From positions 2,232,001 to 2,296,000 of the forward strand of contig NZ_JAAQRC020000001.1 of NCBI RefSeq assembly GCF_019216885.1: 64,000 nucleotides of DNA, written 5' to 3'. Position numbers and translations under genes: made by a program. The notes under the pieces are model-generated. The model saw nothing but the letters and a program-made list of their open reading frames with translations. It had not been told where the DNA came from and searched no databases. The stretch comes from Methylobacterium sp. SyP6R. GTDB lineage: Bacteria > Pseudomonadota > Alphaproteobacteria > Rhizobiales > Beijerinckiaceae. This document shows positions 1 through 8,190 of this stretch, piece by piece; positions within the stretch are counted from its first letter, which is position 1; each line of letters starts with the position of its first letter.

Positions 1-744
1 GTGCCGCGCCCGATCATCGAGGAGATGGTCATGGCGCTGGCGACCTCCACCGACCTGCAGCAGCGCACCTCTGCGGGCGACCGGGCCGAGCTGTTCTTCA
101 CCGAGGACGACGACGCGAAGCCCGAGCTGCTCTATGTGGGCTTACGCGTCCACGACGAGACCTACGGCCTGTACCGCTACCGGGTGCCCGGCACCTCCGA
201 GGTCGATTACCTCGACCCGAACGGCCGCTCGAGCCAGAAATTCCTGATGCGGCGCCCCGTGGCCGAGGGGCGGATCTCGTCGCCCTTCGGCCTGCGCCAG
301 CACCCGATCCTCGGCTATTCCCGGCCGCATAACGGCGTCGACTGGGCGGCGACCCGCGGCACGCCGATCATGGCGACCGGCGACGGCACGATCGTGTCGG
401 CCGGCGCCCGCTCGGGCTACGGCAACCGGGTCGAGATCCAGCACGCCAACGGCTACACCACCGCCTACAACCACATGGCCTATATCGGCCGCGGCATCGC
501 GCCGGGCGCCCGGGTGCGTCTCGGCCAGGTGATCGGTGCGGTCGGCACCACCGGCCTCTCGACCGGCCCGCACGTCCATTACGAGGTCGCGATCAACGGC
601 CGCTTCGTCGACCCGATGAAGATCCGCCTGCCGAGCGCCCGCGAACTGACCGGCCCGAGCCTCGCCGCCTTCCGCCAAGCCGAGGAGCAGATCGACGCGC
701 TGCGCCAGAAGCACGGGGGCAAGACGGTGGCGGAGCGGACGTGA
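1..744 (+). CDS. M23 family metallopeptidase, 5'-truncated by the window edge
   Basis: This is the C-terminal part of a murein endopeptidase of the LytM/M23 family, a zinc enzyme that cuts peptide cross-links of peptidoglycan in the periplasm. Visible residues are 247. The peptidase domain runs from about residue 88 to 210, with the zinc ligands H110 and D114 (HNGVD), the general-base H158 (YNHM) and the final HVH motif at 191-193. The reading frame is open from base 1, so the GTG there is probably internal and the N-terminal part lies outside the window. Family assignment is secure; the substrate, and whether the protein is membrane anchored, cannot be judged. Confidence 0.93.
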   Translation: MPRPIIEEMVMALATSTDLQQRTSAGDRAELFFTEDDDAKPELLYVGLRVHDETYGLYRYRVPGTSEVDYLDPNGRSSQKFLMRRPVAEGRISSPFGLRQHPILGYSRPHNGVDWAATRGTPIMATGDGTIVSAGARSGYGNRVEIQHANGYTTAYNHMAYIGRGIAPGARVRLGQVIGAVGTTGLSTGPHVHYEVAINGRFVDPMKIRLPSARELTGPSLAAFRQAEEQIDALRQKHGGKTVAERT

Positions 745-853
745 GGGGATTTCGTCGCTGACGAGAAAAGACGCCGCATTGCCCGGCCTCCCCTCGCCCC
801 CAAGCGGGCGACGCCCGTGCAAGCCTGGGGCGCACCTTGTGTGAAATCGCCTG

Positions 854-885
854 TACGTATATACCTCGTATCGACAACCGATATG
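854..885. promoter_or_regulatory. candidate mazE operator/promoter region
   Basis: The 169-bp gap before the antitoxin gene holds two dyads. One is the perfect palindrome GTATATAC at 857-864. The other is an imperfect inverted repeat CGTATCG (867-873) / CGATATG (879-885) with a 5-base spacer. MazE-type antitoxins usually repress their own operon through such palindromes, so this is a plausible autoregulatory site. That role is inferred from position and symmetry only. Confidence 0.4.
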
Positions 886-913
886 TGTCAGGGTGTGTGT
901 TTGAGGTTTGGCA

Positions 914-1159
914 ATGCTTGTGCAGTTCGCAAAATGGGGCAATAGTATCGCCCTGCGTATTCCGAGCCACGCATTACGTGAGCTTGGCGCGGCAGAAGGC
1001 ATGACAGCAGACCTGAGTGTCGAATCCGGAAAATTGATCGTGAAGCCTATTCACCAGCAGCCTCGCTACTCGCTCGACGAGTTGCTCGCTGGCATCACAG
1101 AAGAGAATATTTATGAAGAATATTTCGCGGATGCTCCGCGAGGCGCGGAAATCGCCTGA
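914..1159 (+). CDS. mazE: AbrB/MazE-type antitoxin
   Basis: This 81-residue protein has the swapped-hairpin AbrB/MazE DNA-binding fold at its N-terminus (FAKWGNSIALRIP is the characteristic strand-turn pattern) followed by an acidic C-terminal tail (DELLAGITEENIYEEYF), which in MazE proteins binds the toxin. ATG at 914 is chosen because GAGG at 903-906 is correctly spaced before it; an in-frame TTG at 908 would overlap the binding site. The gene overlaps the following MazF-like gene, the usual layout of a type II toxin-antitoxin operon. Base composition is lower in GC than the neighbours, which fits an acquired module. Confidence 0.85.
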   Translation: MLVQFAKWGNSIALRIPSHALRELGAAEGMTADLSVESGKLIVKPIHQQPRYSLDELLAGITEENIYEEYFADAPRGAEIA

Positions 1160-1544
1160 TCAGCCGCATTGCCCGGATCTCGGCGAGGTCATCGCCCTCG
1201 ACTTCAGCCCGCAGGCCGGGCGCGAGCAGGCCGGCATCCGCCCGGCCCTCGTGCTCACGCCGAAGCGCTATAATACAGTGACGCGGCTTTGCATCGTCTG
1301 CCCGATCACCAGCCGCGTGAAGGATTATCCTTTCGCGGTTCCGGTCCCGGCGGGCATTGCCCTTCCGCCGGGTCTCGGCCTCCTCGACGGAGCGGAACAG
1401 GACAGCTTGCGCGGCGTGGTGCTGTCCGACCAGGCCAAGAGCGTGTCATGGCACGAGCGCGGTGCGTGCCCGCTTGCCGTTGCTCCGCCCGAACTGATGG
1501 CCGACGTGCGCGCCCGCCTCGCGGCCTTGCTCGGGCTTGCCTGA
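1113..1544 (+). CDS. mazF: MazF/PemK-type mRNA interferase toxin
   Basis: This protein of up to 143 residues matches the MazF/PemK ribosome-independent endoribonuclease family. The core starts at about residue 21 with PDLGEVIALDF, followed by GIRPALVL and CPITS, and ends with GVVLSDQAKSVSW, where the conserved Asp-Gln lies. The first ATG (1113) overlaps the antitoxin by 47 bases; a second in-frame ATG at 1131 would shorten the overlap to 29 and gives a more typical N-terminus, so the start is uncertain. The gene should be translated with mazE and neutralised by it. No key residue looks missing, so the toxin is probably intact. Confidence 0.85.
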   Translation: MKNISRMLREARKSPDQPHCPDLGEVIALDFSPQAGREQAGIRPALVLTPKRYNTVTRLCIVCPITSRVKDYPFAVPVPAGIALPPGLGLLDGAEQDSLRGVVLSDQAKSVSWHERGACPLAVAPPELMADVRARLAALLGLA

Positions 1545-1565
1545 GAGACGATCGCGGCCGCCCGG

Positions 1566-2183
1566 TCAGCCGGGCCGTCCCGTCAACCACGTCTTCGCCC
1601 GCACCAGATCCGCCTGCGACAGGCCGTGGCCGGCGGGCAGCACTTCGTGGGTGACGGCGGCGCCCGCCTGCGTGAGCATCCCGGCGAGGCGCGCGGCGTT
1701 GTCGGCGGGCACGATCGGGTCCATCCGGCCCGACAGGATCAGCACCGGCTCACCCTGGAGGCGCCCGGCCGGCGGGGCGGAGAGCGGCACCATCGCCCGC
1801 AGCAGCACGGCGCCAGCGAGCACCCCCGGATGCAGCAGCATCAGGGCGGCGGCGATGTTGGCGCCGTTCGAGAAGCCGACGGCGAGCGGCGCGGCGATGC
1901 CGTATTCCGCCCGCGCCGCGGTGACGAAACCGGCGAGGTCGCCGGCCCGGCGCACCAGGTCGGCCTCGTCGAACACGCCCTCGGCGAGGCGGCGGAAGAA
2001 GCGCGGCGCGCCGCCTTCCAGCACCTGGCCGCGGGGGGAGAGCAGGGCCGCCCCGGGCGACAAAGCCCGGCCGAGGGGCAGGAGGTCGTCCTCGTCGCCC
2101 CCGGTGCCGTGCAGGAGCAGGAGCGGCACGGACCCCGCGTCGGTGGCGGGCTCGAAGCGGTGCTGGAACGACGGGGCGGCCAT
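1566..2183 (-). CDS. serine esterase / phospholipase-carboxylesterase family hydrolase
   Basis: This 205-residue alpha/beta hydrolase belongs to the small carboxylesterase/phospholipase group (YpfH/EstB-like). The catalytic triad is visible: nucleophile S105 in GFSNG, D155 in GRMDPIV and H186 in AGHGLS; the oxyanion-hole strand is LLLLHGTGGD at 21-30. No signal peptide is present, so it should be cytoplasmic. It is last in a tight leftward group after a GST (3004-3681) and an aldolase (2208-2972), with a 24-base gap, suggesting co-transcription. The three could act on organic acids or esters, but no pathway can be named from sequence. Confidence 0.85.
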   Translation of the reverse strand: MAAPSFQHRFEPATDAGSVPLLLLHGTGGDEDDLLPLGRALSPGAALLSPRGQVLEGGAPRFFRRLAEGVFDEADLVRRAGDLAGFVTAARAEYGIAAPLAVGFSNGANIAAALMLLHPGVLAGAVLLRAMVPLSAPPAGRLQGEPVLILSGRMDPIVPADNAARLAGMLTQAGAAVTHEVLPAGHGLSQADLVRAKTWLTGRPG

Positions 2184-2207
2184 CTCGTGTCCTCCGGGGC
2201 GGGTGGG

Positions 2208-2972
2208 TCAGGTGTTGAAGAGCTTGGCGACCCGCTGCGTCTCGCGGGCGAGCAGGTGGGCGTCGCCGGCCACCGCCACGAAGCCGAACCCGGCCTCGAA
2301 ATCGGCCTTGGCGCCGGCTTCGCTGAAGTTGAGGAGGCCCGCCGCCTTGCCCGAAGCGCGGATCCGCGTCAGGGCCGCGGCGATCTCGGCCCGCACCGGA
2401 GCCGCATCGGGCTCGCCGAGATGGCCCATGCTGGCGGCGAGGTCGTTCGGGCCGATGAAGACGCCGTCGACGGCCTCGACCGCCGCGATCTCCCCGGCCG
2501 CCGCCAGCGCCTCCTTGGTCTCGACCTGCACGATGACGCAGACCTCGTCGCCCGAGCGGGCATGGTAATCCGGCCGCAAGCCATAGCCGGTGGCCCGGGA
2601 GGTGCCGGCGAAACCCCGGATGCCGTGGGGCGGATAGCGCGTCGCGGCGACGGCCCGTCGCGCCTCCTCGGCGCTCTGCACGAACGGGAACATCAGCGAG
2701 CGGGCGCCCTGGTCGAGCAGGCGCTTGACCATCACCGGCTCGTTCCACGGCACCCGCACCACCGGCTCGGCGGTGCCGCCTTCCGCCGCCCGCAGATGGT
2801 CGACGACCTGGATGAGGTCGTTGGGCGAATGCTCCATGTCGATCAGCATCCAGGCGAAGCCGGCCCCGGCGGCAAGCTCGGTGATGCTGGCTGAGCCGGT
2901 GGTCATCCACAGGCCGGCCTGGCGCCGCCCTTCCGCGAGCGCGCGCTTGAATGGGTTGTCGAAGGTCTTCAT
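2208..2972 (-). CDS. HpcH/HpaI family aldolase
   Basis: This 254-residue class II pyruvate aldolase is of the HpaI/GarL type, which cleaves 2-keto-3-deoxy or 4-hydroxy-2-oxo acids to pyruvate and an aldehyde. The family residues are all in place: H48 in IDMEHS, R73 in VRVPW, metal ligands E151 (VQVETKEA) and D177 (FIGPNDLA), and the RGFAGTSRA substrate loop near 119-127. Length is normal. The start is set by ATG 2972, with the GST gene ending 31 bases upstream. The natural substrate is not predictable within this promiscuous family, so no specific symbol is given. Confidence 0.9.
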   Translation of the reverse strand: MKTFDNPFKRALAEGRRQAGLWMTTGSASITELAAGAGFAWMLIDMEHSPNDLIQVVDHLRAAEGGTAEPVVRVPWNEPVMVKRLLDQGARSLMFPFVQSAEEARRAVAATRYPPHGIRGFAGTSRATGYGLRPDYHARSGDEVCVIVQVETKEALAAAGEIAAVEAVDGVFIGPNDLAASMGHLGEPDAAPVRAEIAAALTRIRASGKAAGLLNFSEAGAKADFEAGFGFVAVAGDAHLLARETQRVAKLFNT

Positions 2973-3003
2973 GACGTGTCTCCTCCCTTTTCCTGGTACC
3001 GGC

Positions 3004-3681
3004 TCAGACGGCCGGCTTCAGGTGCTTGAACATGTGCCCGCGCGCCTCGGCGTCGAGCTCCGCCTTGAAGGGGAAGCGGTCCTTCAGGGCGACGGCCTTC
3101 GCAGCGGCGGGGCGGGCCGCGATGGCGTCGTGGTGGCGCTTCAGGTTCGGGAACGCGTCGAAGGCGCCCTCGCCGAGCACGAAGGGCAGCATCCGGGCCC
3201 AGCCCCAGACCGCCATGTCGACGATCCCGTAGGCGTCGCCCACCATCCACTCGCGCCCGGCGAGATGGCCGTCGAGCACCCCGTAATGGCGCCTCACCTC
3301 GTACTGGTAGCGATCGTTCGCGTACGGCACTGTCTCGGGGGCGAAATGGCGGAAATGCACCGCCTGGCCCGAGAACGGCCCGATGCCGGTCGCCACGAAC
3401 ATCAGCCAGGACAGGAGCGCACCGCGCTCGGAGGCCGGAGCCAGGAAGCGGCCGGTCTTCTCGGCGAGGTAGAGCAGGATCGCGTTCGAATCGAACACCA
3501 CCGTGCCGTCGTCGACGATCACCGGCACCTTGCCGTTCGGGTTGAGCTTCAGGAAATCGGCCGAGAACTGCTCGCCCTTGCGGGTATCCACCGCCACCGG
3601 CTCGTAAGCGAGCCCCGCCTCCTCCAGGAAGAGCGCGACCTTCGTCGGGTTGGGCGAGCCGTTGAAGTAGAAGGTGATCAT
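3004..3681 (-). CDS. glutathione S-transferase family protein
   Basis: This 225-residue protein has an N-terminal thioredoxin-fold GST domain (residues 1 to about 80) with the cis-Pro turn in NGKVPVIVDDG and a variant glutathione-binding motif, DSNAIL, where many GSTs have ESxAI. An all-helical C-terminal domain follows (about 90-200). The overall pattern resembles the Ure2/YfcG-like nu class, which often binds disulfide substrates rather than conjugating xenobiotics. It appears to be first in the leftward run GST-aldolase-esterase. Class-level assignment is an inference from motifs; GST membership is secure. Confidence 0.88.
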   Translation of the reverse strand: MITFYFNGSPNPTKVALFLEEAGLAYEPVAVDTRKGEQFSADFLKLNPNGKVPVIVDDGTVVFDSNAILLYLAEKTGRFLAPASERGALLSWLMFVATGIGPFSGQAVHFRHFAPETVPYANDRYQYEVRRHYGVLDGHLAGREWMVGDAYGIVDMAVWGWARMLPFVLGEGAFDAFPNLKRHHDAIAARPAAAKAVALKDRFPFKAELDAEARGHMFKHLKPAV

Positions 3682-3824
3682 CCAGGCCTCCGGGGAGCGG
3701 GTGGGTCGTCCTCACAGGCCTCAAATCGCGGCCCGGATCAATCGAAGGCCCCGAAACCCAGCGTTGCCGCGCGGGGCCTGGACTCCGGGCGCCGATCCGC
3801 CATGGTACGGGTTCTGTCCGCCGG

Positions 3825-4523
3825 ATGACCCCTCCCCTGTTCCTCACCCCCGACGAGTGGAGCGCGCTCCGGCTCAGCCTGCTGGTGGCGAGCGTGGCGA
3901 CGCTCGCGAGCCTGCTGCCGGGGCTCGCGGTCGCCTATCTCCTCGCTCGCCGGGAGTTCCGCGGCCGGGCGCTCCTCGACGGACTGGTCCACCTGCCGTT
4001 GATCCTGCCGCCGGTGGTGACCGGCTACCTGCTGCTCCTCGCCTTCGGGCGCCGGGGCTGGTTCGGGCCGGCGCTCGCGGAGGTCGGCATCGTGTTCTCG
4101 TTCCGCTGGACCGGGGCGGCGCTCGCCAGCGCGGTGATGGGCTTCCCGCTGATGGTGCGGGCGATGCGGCTCTCCCTCGAGGCTGTCGACCGCAAGCTCG
4201 AACAGGCCGCCGGCACGCTCGGGGCCTCGCCGGCCGCGGTCTTCCTCGTCGTCACCCTGCCGCTCTCGCTCCCGGGCATCCTCGCTGGGGCGGTGCTCGC
4301 CTTCGCCAAGGCGATGGGGGAGTTCGGCGCCACCATCACCTTCGTGTCGAACATCCCGGGCGAGACCCAGACCCTTCCGTCCGCGATCTACACCCTGACC
4401 CAGGTGCCGGGGGGCGAGGCGGGGGCGCTCCGCCTGACCCTGGTTTCCGTCGCCCTGTCGATGGCGGCGCTGCTGGCCTCCGAGTGGCTGGCGCGGCGGG
4501 CGAAGCGCAGGCTGGGCGCATGA
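3825..4523 (+). CDS. modB: molybdate ABC transporter permease ModB
   Basis: This 232-residue inner-membrane permease has about five hydrophobic segments and the EAA loop near residues 124-143 (EQAAGTLGASPAAVF), the contact surface for the ATPase. The stretch FAKAMGEFGATITF followed by SNIPGETQTLPSAIY is typical of ModB. Its stop codon overlaps the modC start (ATGA at 4520-4523), so the two are translationally coupled. No modA precedes it; a ModA-type binding protein is encoded at 60789-61568 on the other strand. The gap 3682-3824 before it holds no molybdenum-cofactor riboswitch that I can recognise. Confidence 0.93.
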   Translation: MTPPLFLTPDEWSALRLSLLVASVATLASLLPGLAVAYLLARREFRGRALLDGLVHLPLILPPVVTGYLLLLAFGRRGWFGPALAEVGIVFSFRWTGAALASAVMGFPLMVRAMRLSLEAVDRKLEQAAGTLGASPAAVFLVVTLPLSLPGILAGAVLAFAKAMGEFGATITFVSNIPGETQTLPSAIYTLTQVPGGEAGALRLTLVSVALSMAALLASEWLARRAKRRLGA

Positions 4524-5614
4524 TCGAGGTCGCGGTCCGGCACGTCCGCGGCGCCTTCGCGCTCGATGCGGGCTTCACTGCGGAGGGGCGGGTCACCGCC
4601 CTGTTCGGCCGATCCGGCTCCGGCAAGTCGACCCTCGTCGACGTGATCGCCGGCCTCGTGCGGCCGGATCGTGGGCGGGTGGTGGTCGACGGCGTCACGC
4701 TCCTCGATACGGATCATGGTGTCCGGGTGCCGGTGCACCGGCGCCGGATCGGCTACGTCTTCCAGGACGCGCGGCTCATGCCGCATCTGAGCGTGCGCCA
4801 GAACCTGCTGTTCGGGCGCTGGTTTTCCCGCGACCGCGCCGGCGGCCCGAGCCTGGAGGCGGTGGCCGATCTTCTCGGAATCAGCGCCCTGCTCGACCGG
4901 CGGCCGGCCGGGCTGTCGGGCGGGGAGCGCCAGCGCGTCGCGATCGGCCGGGCCCTGCTCGCCCGGCCGCGGCTCCTGCTGATGGACGAGCCGCTCTCGG
5001 CGCTGGACGAGGCGCGCAAGGCCGAGATCCTGCCCTACGTGGCGCGCCTGCGCGACGAGGCGCGGGTGCCGATCATCTATGTCAGCCATGCGCTCGCCGA
5101 GGTGGCACGCCTCGCCGACACGGTGGTGGTGCTGGATCACGGACAAGTGGCGGCCTGCGGCCCCGCCGCCGAGATCCTGCGCCGGGGCGGGCTGTTTCCG
5201 GGCCGCGACACGGGAGAGACCGGCGCCCTGCTGCACCTGCGTGTCGCCGCCCATGACAACGCCTTCGGCCTCACCCGCCTAGACGGCCCGCCCGGCCGCC
5301 TGACCGTGCCGCGGCTGCCCCTGCCTTTGGGCACGACCGTGCGGGTGCGGGTGCGGGCCCGCGACGTGCTGGTGGCCCGCGAGGCGCCGCGCTCCTTGAG
5401 TGCCCGCAACGTCCTCTCCGGCACCGTCACAGCCGTGGCCCCGGGCGACGGACCCCATGCCCGGGTCGAGATCGCCTGCGGCGAGGCGAGCCTGGTCGCC
5501 GAGGTGACGCGTCTCGCCGTCCACGAACTCGCCCTCGTGCCGGGCCTGCCGGTGGTGGCGATCGTGAAGAGCGTGGCGTTCGACGAGGAAACGATCGGCG
5601 CAGTCGAGATCTGA
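4520..5614 (+). CDS. modC: molybdate ABC transporter ATPase ModC
   Basis: This 364-residue ATPase energises the ModB channel. It has Walker A GRSGSGKST (30-38), the signature LSGGERQ (132-138), Walker B LLLMDEP (152-158) and a switch histidine in VSHAL. After about residue 285 comes a single Mop/TOBE-type domain, which in ModC binds molybdate and regulates transport. The start ATG at 4520 lies inside the modB stop overlap (ATGA). A frame-compatible upstream extension exists but has no support. Length and domain order are those of a complete ModC. Confidence 0.94.
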   Translation: MIEVAVRHVRGAFALDAGFTAEGRVTALFGRSGSGKSTLVDVIAGLVRPDRGRVVVDGVTLLDTDHGVRVPVHRRRIGYVFQDARLMPHLSVRQNLLFGRWFSRDRAGGPSLEAVADLLGISALLDRRPAGLSGGERQRVAIGRALLARPRLLLMDEPLSALDEARKAEILPYVARLRDEARVPIIYVSHALAEVARLADTVVVLDHGQVAACGPAAEILRRGGLFPGRDTGETGALLHLRVAAHDNAFGLTRLDGPPGRLTVPRLPLPLGTTVRVRVRARDVLVAREAPRSLSARNVLSGTVTAVAPGDGPHARVEIACGEASLVAEVTRLAVHELALVPGLPVVAIVKSVAFDEETIGAVEI

Positions 5615-5730
5615 GGGCCCGCGTCGACGACGAGGCGAAGACGGGATGGAGACAACCCGTCCGGCAGCCGCTATGATCCTTACGTCAGCGGACACCTTCC
5701 CGGCTGCGAGAGCCCATGGCGCGTGGGTGT

Positions 5731-5754
5731 ACGGCGGCATTCGCCGGCCGCCGT
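5731..5754. terminator. hairpin after modC
   Basis: An 8-bp perfect stem, ACGGCGGC (5731-5738) and GCCGCCGT (5747-5754), encloses an 8-base loop 117 bases after the modC stop. There is no T tract after it. It could end the modBC transcript or be a leader structure for the mini gene at 5804. Confidence 0.35.
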
Positions 5755-5803
5755 CGAAACCCGAAAGGGCTGAGCAGGCATGGCCGGGAAGGAGGTGACG
5801 GAT

Positions 5804-5887
5804 GTGAACGGTTTTCCGATACTCACCATCACCATCACGAAAAGCCCGACCGGATGGTCTCTGACCATCACGATCGGGCTCATGTAG
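5804..5887 (+). CDS. putative 27-residue mini protein with an ideal ribosome binding site
   Basis: A short open frame begins with GTG at 5804 and ends at TAG 5885-5887. It is preceded by AAGGAGGTG (5789-5797), a near-perfect complement of the 16S anti-Shine-Dalgarno sequence at ideal spacing. An in-frame ATG at 5780 would give 35 residues but would place the ribosome site inside the gene. The product would contain two copies of LTITI separated by about eight residues (KSPTGWS and neighbours), an alternating pattern that suits a beta-hairpin. The second half of the gene is also a DNA dyad: AGCCCGA (5843-5849) / TCGGGCT (5874-5880) and GATGGT (5853-5858) / ACCATC (5864-5869). A strong terminator follows at 5907-5938. 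Function is unknown; translation is inferred from the ribosome site only. Confidence 0.5.
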   Translation: MNGFPILTITITKSPTGWSLTITIGLM

Positions 5888-5906
5888 TGAGCTGAACCAC
5901 TGACAA

Positions 5907-5938
5907 GAGGGCTCGCGGGCCGCCACCCGCGAGCCCTC
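5907..5938. terminator. strong hairpin after the mini gene
   Basis: A perfect 13-bp stem, GAGGGCTCGCGGG (5907-5919) with its complement at 5926-5938, and a 6-base loop stand 20 bases after the mini-gene stop. No T run follows, which is common for terminators in high-GC genomes. Confidence 0.6.
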
Positions 5939-6055
5939 ACCCGCCGAAGATAGGCCCGGCCGCTACGTCAATCAATCGGCGACACCGAATCTTTCGGTGC
6001 TTTGGCGCCGCCATTTCCGAAGGCCGCGCACATACCCGCGTGACGCGAACGGAAA

Positions 6056-6077
6056 CGGCGGGCCTTCCGGCCCGCCG
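6056..6077. terminator. hairpin after the DUF4142 gene
   Basis: A perfect 9-bp stem, CGGCGGGCC (6056-6064) and GGCCCGCCG (6069-6077), with a TTCC loop lies about 28 bases beyond the stop of the leftward DUF4142 gene. It could terminate transcription from either side. Confidence 0.5.
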
Positions 6078-6104
6078 CTTCGTTACCTCACCGGATCGCC
6101 GGTC

Positions 6105-6821
6105 TTAGCGCGCGCCCGGCAGACGCTGAGCCATCGCCAGGTGCTGCTCCATCACCGGCAGCGCCTGCTGGACGTAGGCGCGCAGGGCCGGATTCGGGCC
6201 CGACTGGGCGTAGGCCTGGTAGCTGGCGACGGTCATGCCGTGGGCCTGGACCTGCATGCGGGCATAGGTCCGGTCGAAGGCCGGGCCGGCCGGGGTGTCG
6301 GCGAGCTCGGCGAGCATCGCCTGCTGCTGCGGGCCGAGCGGGATGGCGCGGGTGGCCGCCGTGGTGGTCACGTCGCCGTCGAAATCGACCGCGTTGGCAC
6401 CGACCTGCGCGCCGCGGGCCGCACCCGCACCGAGACCCTCGAGGCCGCCGACCGGGCCGCCCTGGAGCGTGCCGCCGACGACGCCCGCCGCCGCGCCGGT
6501 GGCCGCGCCGACCGCGCCGCCCGCGATGGCGAAGGGCGCCTCGATCAGGCCGCCGATGCCGGCGCCGGTGCCGCGGGCCACGTTCTCACGGCCGCCGAGC
6601 AGTGCGACGTTGGCGGCACGGTGGTCGCGGATCATCTCGCGGGCATAGGTGCGGATGCGCGGGTTGCGCGACTTCTCGAGGGCGATCTGGCTCGACTTGA
6701 CCTCGAACGCGTTCGACATCAGCGCCATCGAGCGGAACTGGTTGAAATCGCCGACCTGCTGCGCGAAGGCGGGGGTGGCGAGCGCAACGGCAAGACCGGT
6801 CAGGGCAACGAGCGTCTTCAT
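6105..6821 (-). CDS. DUF4142 family secreted protein with glycine-zipper insert
   Basis: This 238-residue protein begins with a signal peptide (cleavage near AFA-QQ, residues 19-21). The helical DUF4142 pattern surrounds residues 25-70 (MALMSNAFEVKSSQIALEKS and the MIRDHRAAN helix) and resumes after residue 150 (DRTYARMQVQAHGMTVASYQ). Between them sits a Gly/Ala-rich stretch (about 85-135) with GxxxG spacing, like a glycine-zipper membrane segment. DUF4142 proteins resemble ferritin-like helical bundles and are often envelope stress proteins, but no biochemical role is established. The ATG at 6821 is preceded by AGGAG at 7-base spacing. The glycine insert splitting the domain is unusual. Confidence 0.8.
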   Translation of the reverse strand: MKTLVALTGLAVALATPAFAQQVGDFNQFRSMALMSNAFEVKSSQIALEKSRNPRIRTYAREMIRDHRAANVALLGGRENVARGTGAGIGGLIEAPFAIAGGAVGAATGAAAGVVGGTLQGGPVGGLEGLGAGAARGAQVGANAVDFDGDVTTTAATRAIPLGPQQQAMLAELADTPAGPAFDRTYARMQVQAHGMTVASYQAYAQSGPNPALRAYVQQALPVMEQHLAMAQRLPGAR

Positions 6822-7007
6822 CGGTGATCTCCTGAAATTCTGTTCTTGAGCGTCGGGTCCGGTCAACGACCGAATATCGAGCCATTCGTTCCGAGCGGCT
6901 TGGCAGGACGCTTTCGGTGCGGACAACGAGCTTTCGCGAACATTGTTCCCGCCTTTGCGTCATCATCGTCACGGCCCGCCCCTGGCCGGAAGGCAGCCCG
7001 CTCCGGT

Positions 7008-8144
7008 ATGACGGACCTCGACGCCCCGGACCGTCCGGGCGCGAAACAGCGACGTGATCGACCCCTCGTGACACGCCCCGCTCCCCTGCCGCTGATCCAG
7101 GCCTTGCGGGCGCTCGCCGCCCTGATGGTCGCTGCCGGCCACGCGCAGTTCGAGGTCGCGGGCCTCGCCGCCCGGGCGGGACTTTCCTTCGTCCCGGCGG
7201 CGTGGCTGCCCTGGCCGGCGGGGGTCGACGTGTTCTTCGTCATCTCCGGCTTCATCATCGTGCACGCCTCAGCCCCCCTGCACGGGCGGGCACGTCCGAG
7301 ACGGATCTTCCTCGCGCATCGGATCGCCCGGGTGGTGCCGCTCTACTGGCTCGCCACCACGCTCGTCCTCGCCCTCGCCTTTGCGAGGCCGGGCCTCCTC
7401 GGCGCCGGGACCGAGGGACCGGGCTATCTAGTGGCCTCCTACCTGTTCTGGCCGATGGCCCGGACCGACGGCGCGGTGCAGCCGCTGTACTCGCTCGGCT
7501 GGACGCTCAACTACGAGATGGCGTTCTACGCACTCTTCGCCCTCGCGCTGCCGCTCGGCCGGCGCGGCGCGGTGCTCGGCGTTCTCGCGCTGCTCGCCGG
7601 CCTCGTGCTCAGCGGGCAGCTTCCTGGGCCATGGCCGGTGCCGCTGGCGTTCTGGAGCGACCCGATCGTGGTCGAATTCGCCTGCGGCGCCGGCCTCGCC
7701 CTGGCGCGGCAGGAGGGGTTGCGATTGCCGGGCCCCGCCCGTCTCGCGCTCGCCGTCGCGGGACTCGCCCTTCTATCGCTGGCCGGCGAGGCGCCCGCCC
7801 TTCCCCGCTGCCTCGCCTGGGGCGGGCCCGCCTTGCTCCTCGTCGCGGCTGTCGCGCTCGGGCCGGCGGGCGGGGCGGGACGCCGGCTCCGGCCGGCCAT
7901 CGTACTGGGAGACGCGTCCTATGCCCTCTATCTGGCTCATCCCTTCGTCGTACGGGGCGTGCGCATCGCCGCCGAGGCGACGGGCCTCGCGGCCCTGACC
8001 GGGCCCGGCATTCTGGCGGTGCTGATGCTGGTCCTCGCCAGCCTCGCGGCGATCCTGCTGCACCGCACCGTCGAACGGCCCCTTACCCGTGCCGCGCGAG
8101 CCGTGCTCGAACCGGCACGCACACCGCGACCGGCCGTGAATTAA
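7008..8144 (+). CDS. acyltransferase 3 family integral membrane protein
   Basis: This is a 378-residue membrane protein of the acyltransferase-3 family (OafA/NodX/ExoZ-like), which transfers acetyl or other acyl groups to surface sugars. About ten hydrophobic helices are visible. Family motifs include the early RALAALMVAAGHAQF, where the catalytic His lies, GVDVFFVISGFII, the RR-containing loop (RIARVVPLYWL), and the terminal YLAHPFV. ATG at 7008 is chosen because translation upstream of it is not protein-like; a start at the GTG before VTRPAPLP is possible. It is transcribed divergently from the DUF4142 gene and stands alone, so its acceptor is unknown. Confidence 0.85.
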   Translation: MTDLDAPDRPGAKQRRDRPLVTRPAPLPLIQALRALAALMVAAGHAQFEVAGLAARAGLSFVPAAWLPWPAGVDVFFVISGFIIVHASAPLHGRARPRRIFLAHRIARVVPLYWLATTLVLALAFARPGLLGAGTEGPGYLVASYLFWPMARTDGAVQPLYSLGWTLNYEMAFYALFALALPLGRRGAVLGVLALLAGLVLSGQLPGPWPVPLAFWSDPIVVEFACGAGLALARQEGLRLPGPARLALAVAGLALLSLAGEAPALPRCLAWGGPALLLVAAVALGPAGGAGRRLRPAIVLGDASYALYLAHPFVVRGVRIAAEATGLAALTGPGILAVLMLVLASLAAILLHRTVERPLTRAARAVLEPARTPRPAVN

Positions 8145-8190
8145 GCACTGACAAGCCCGGATCTCCCAGGGGCGGGCGGGTGCCGACCCG

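Noticed and set aside
3682..3824. A molybdenum-cofactor riboswitch before modB
   Set aside because: The 143-base gap shows no recognisable structured motif by eye; a covariance search would be needed to revive this.
5825..5839. CACCATCACCATCAC, which looks like a poly-histidine tag sequence and could suggest vector contamination
   Set aside because: In the frame with the ribosome site it encodes ITIT, the flanks are normal genomic sequence, and no vector features are nearby.
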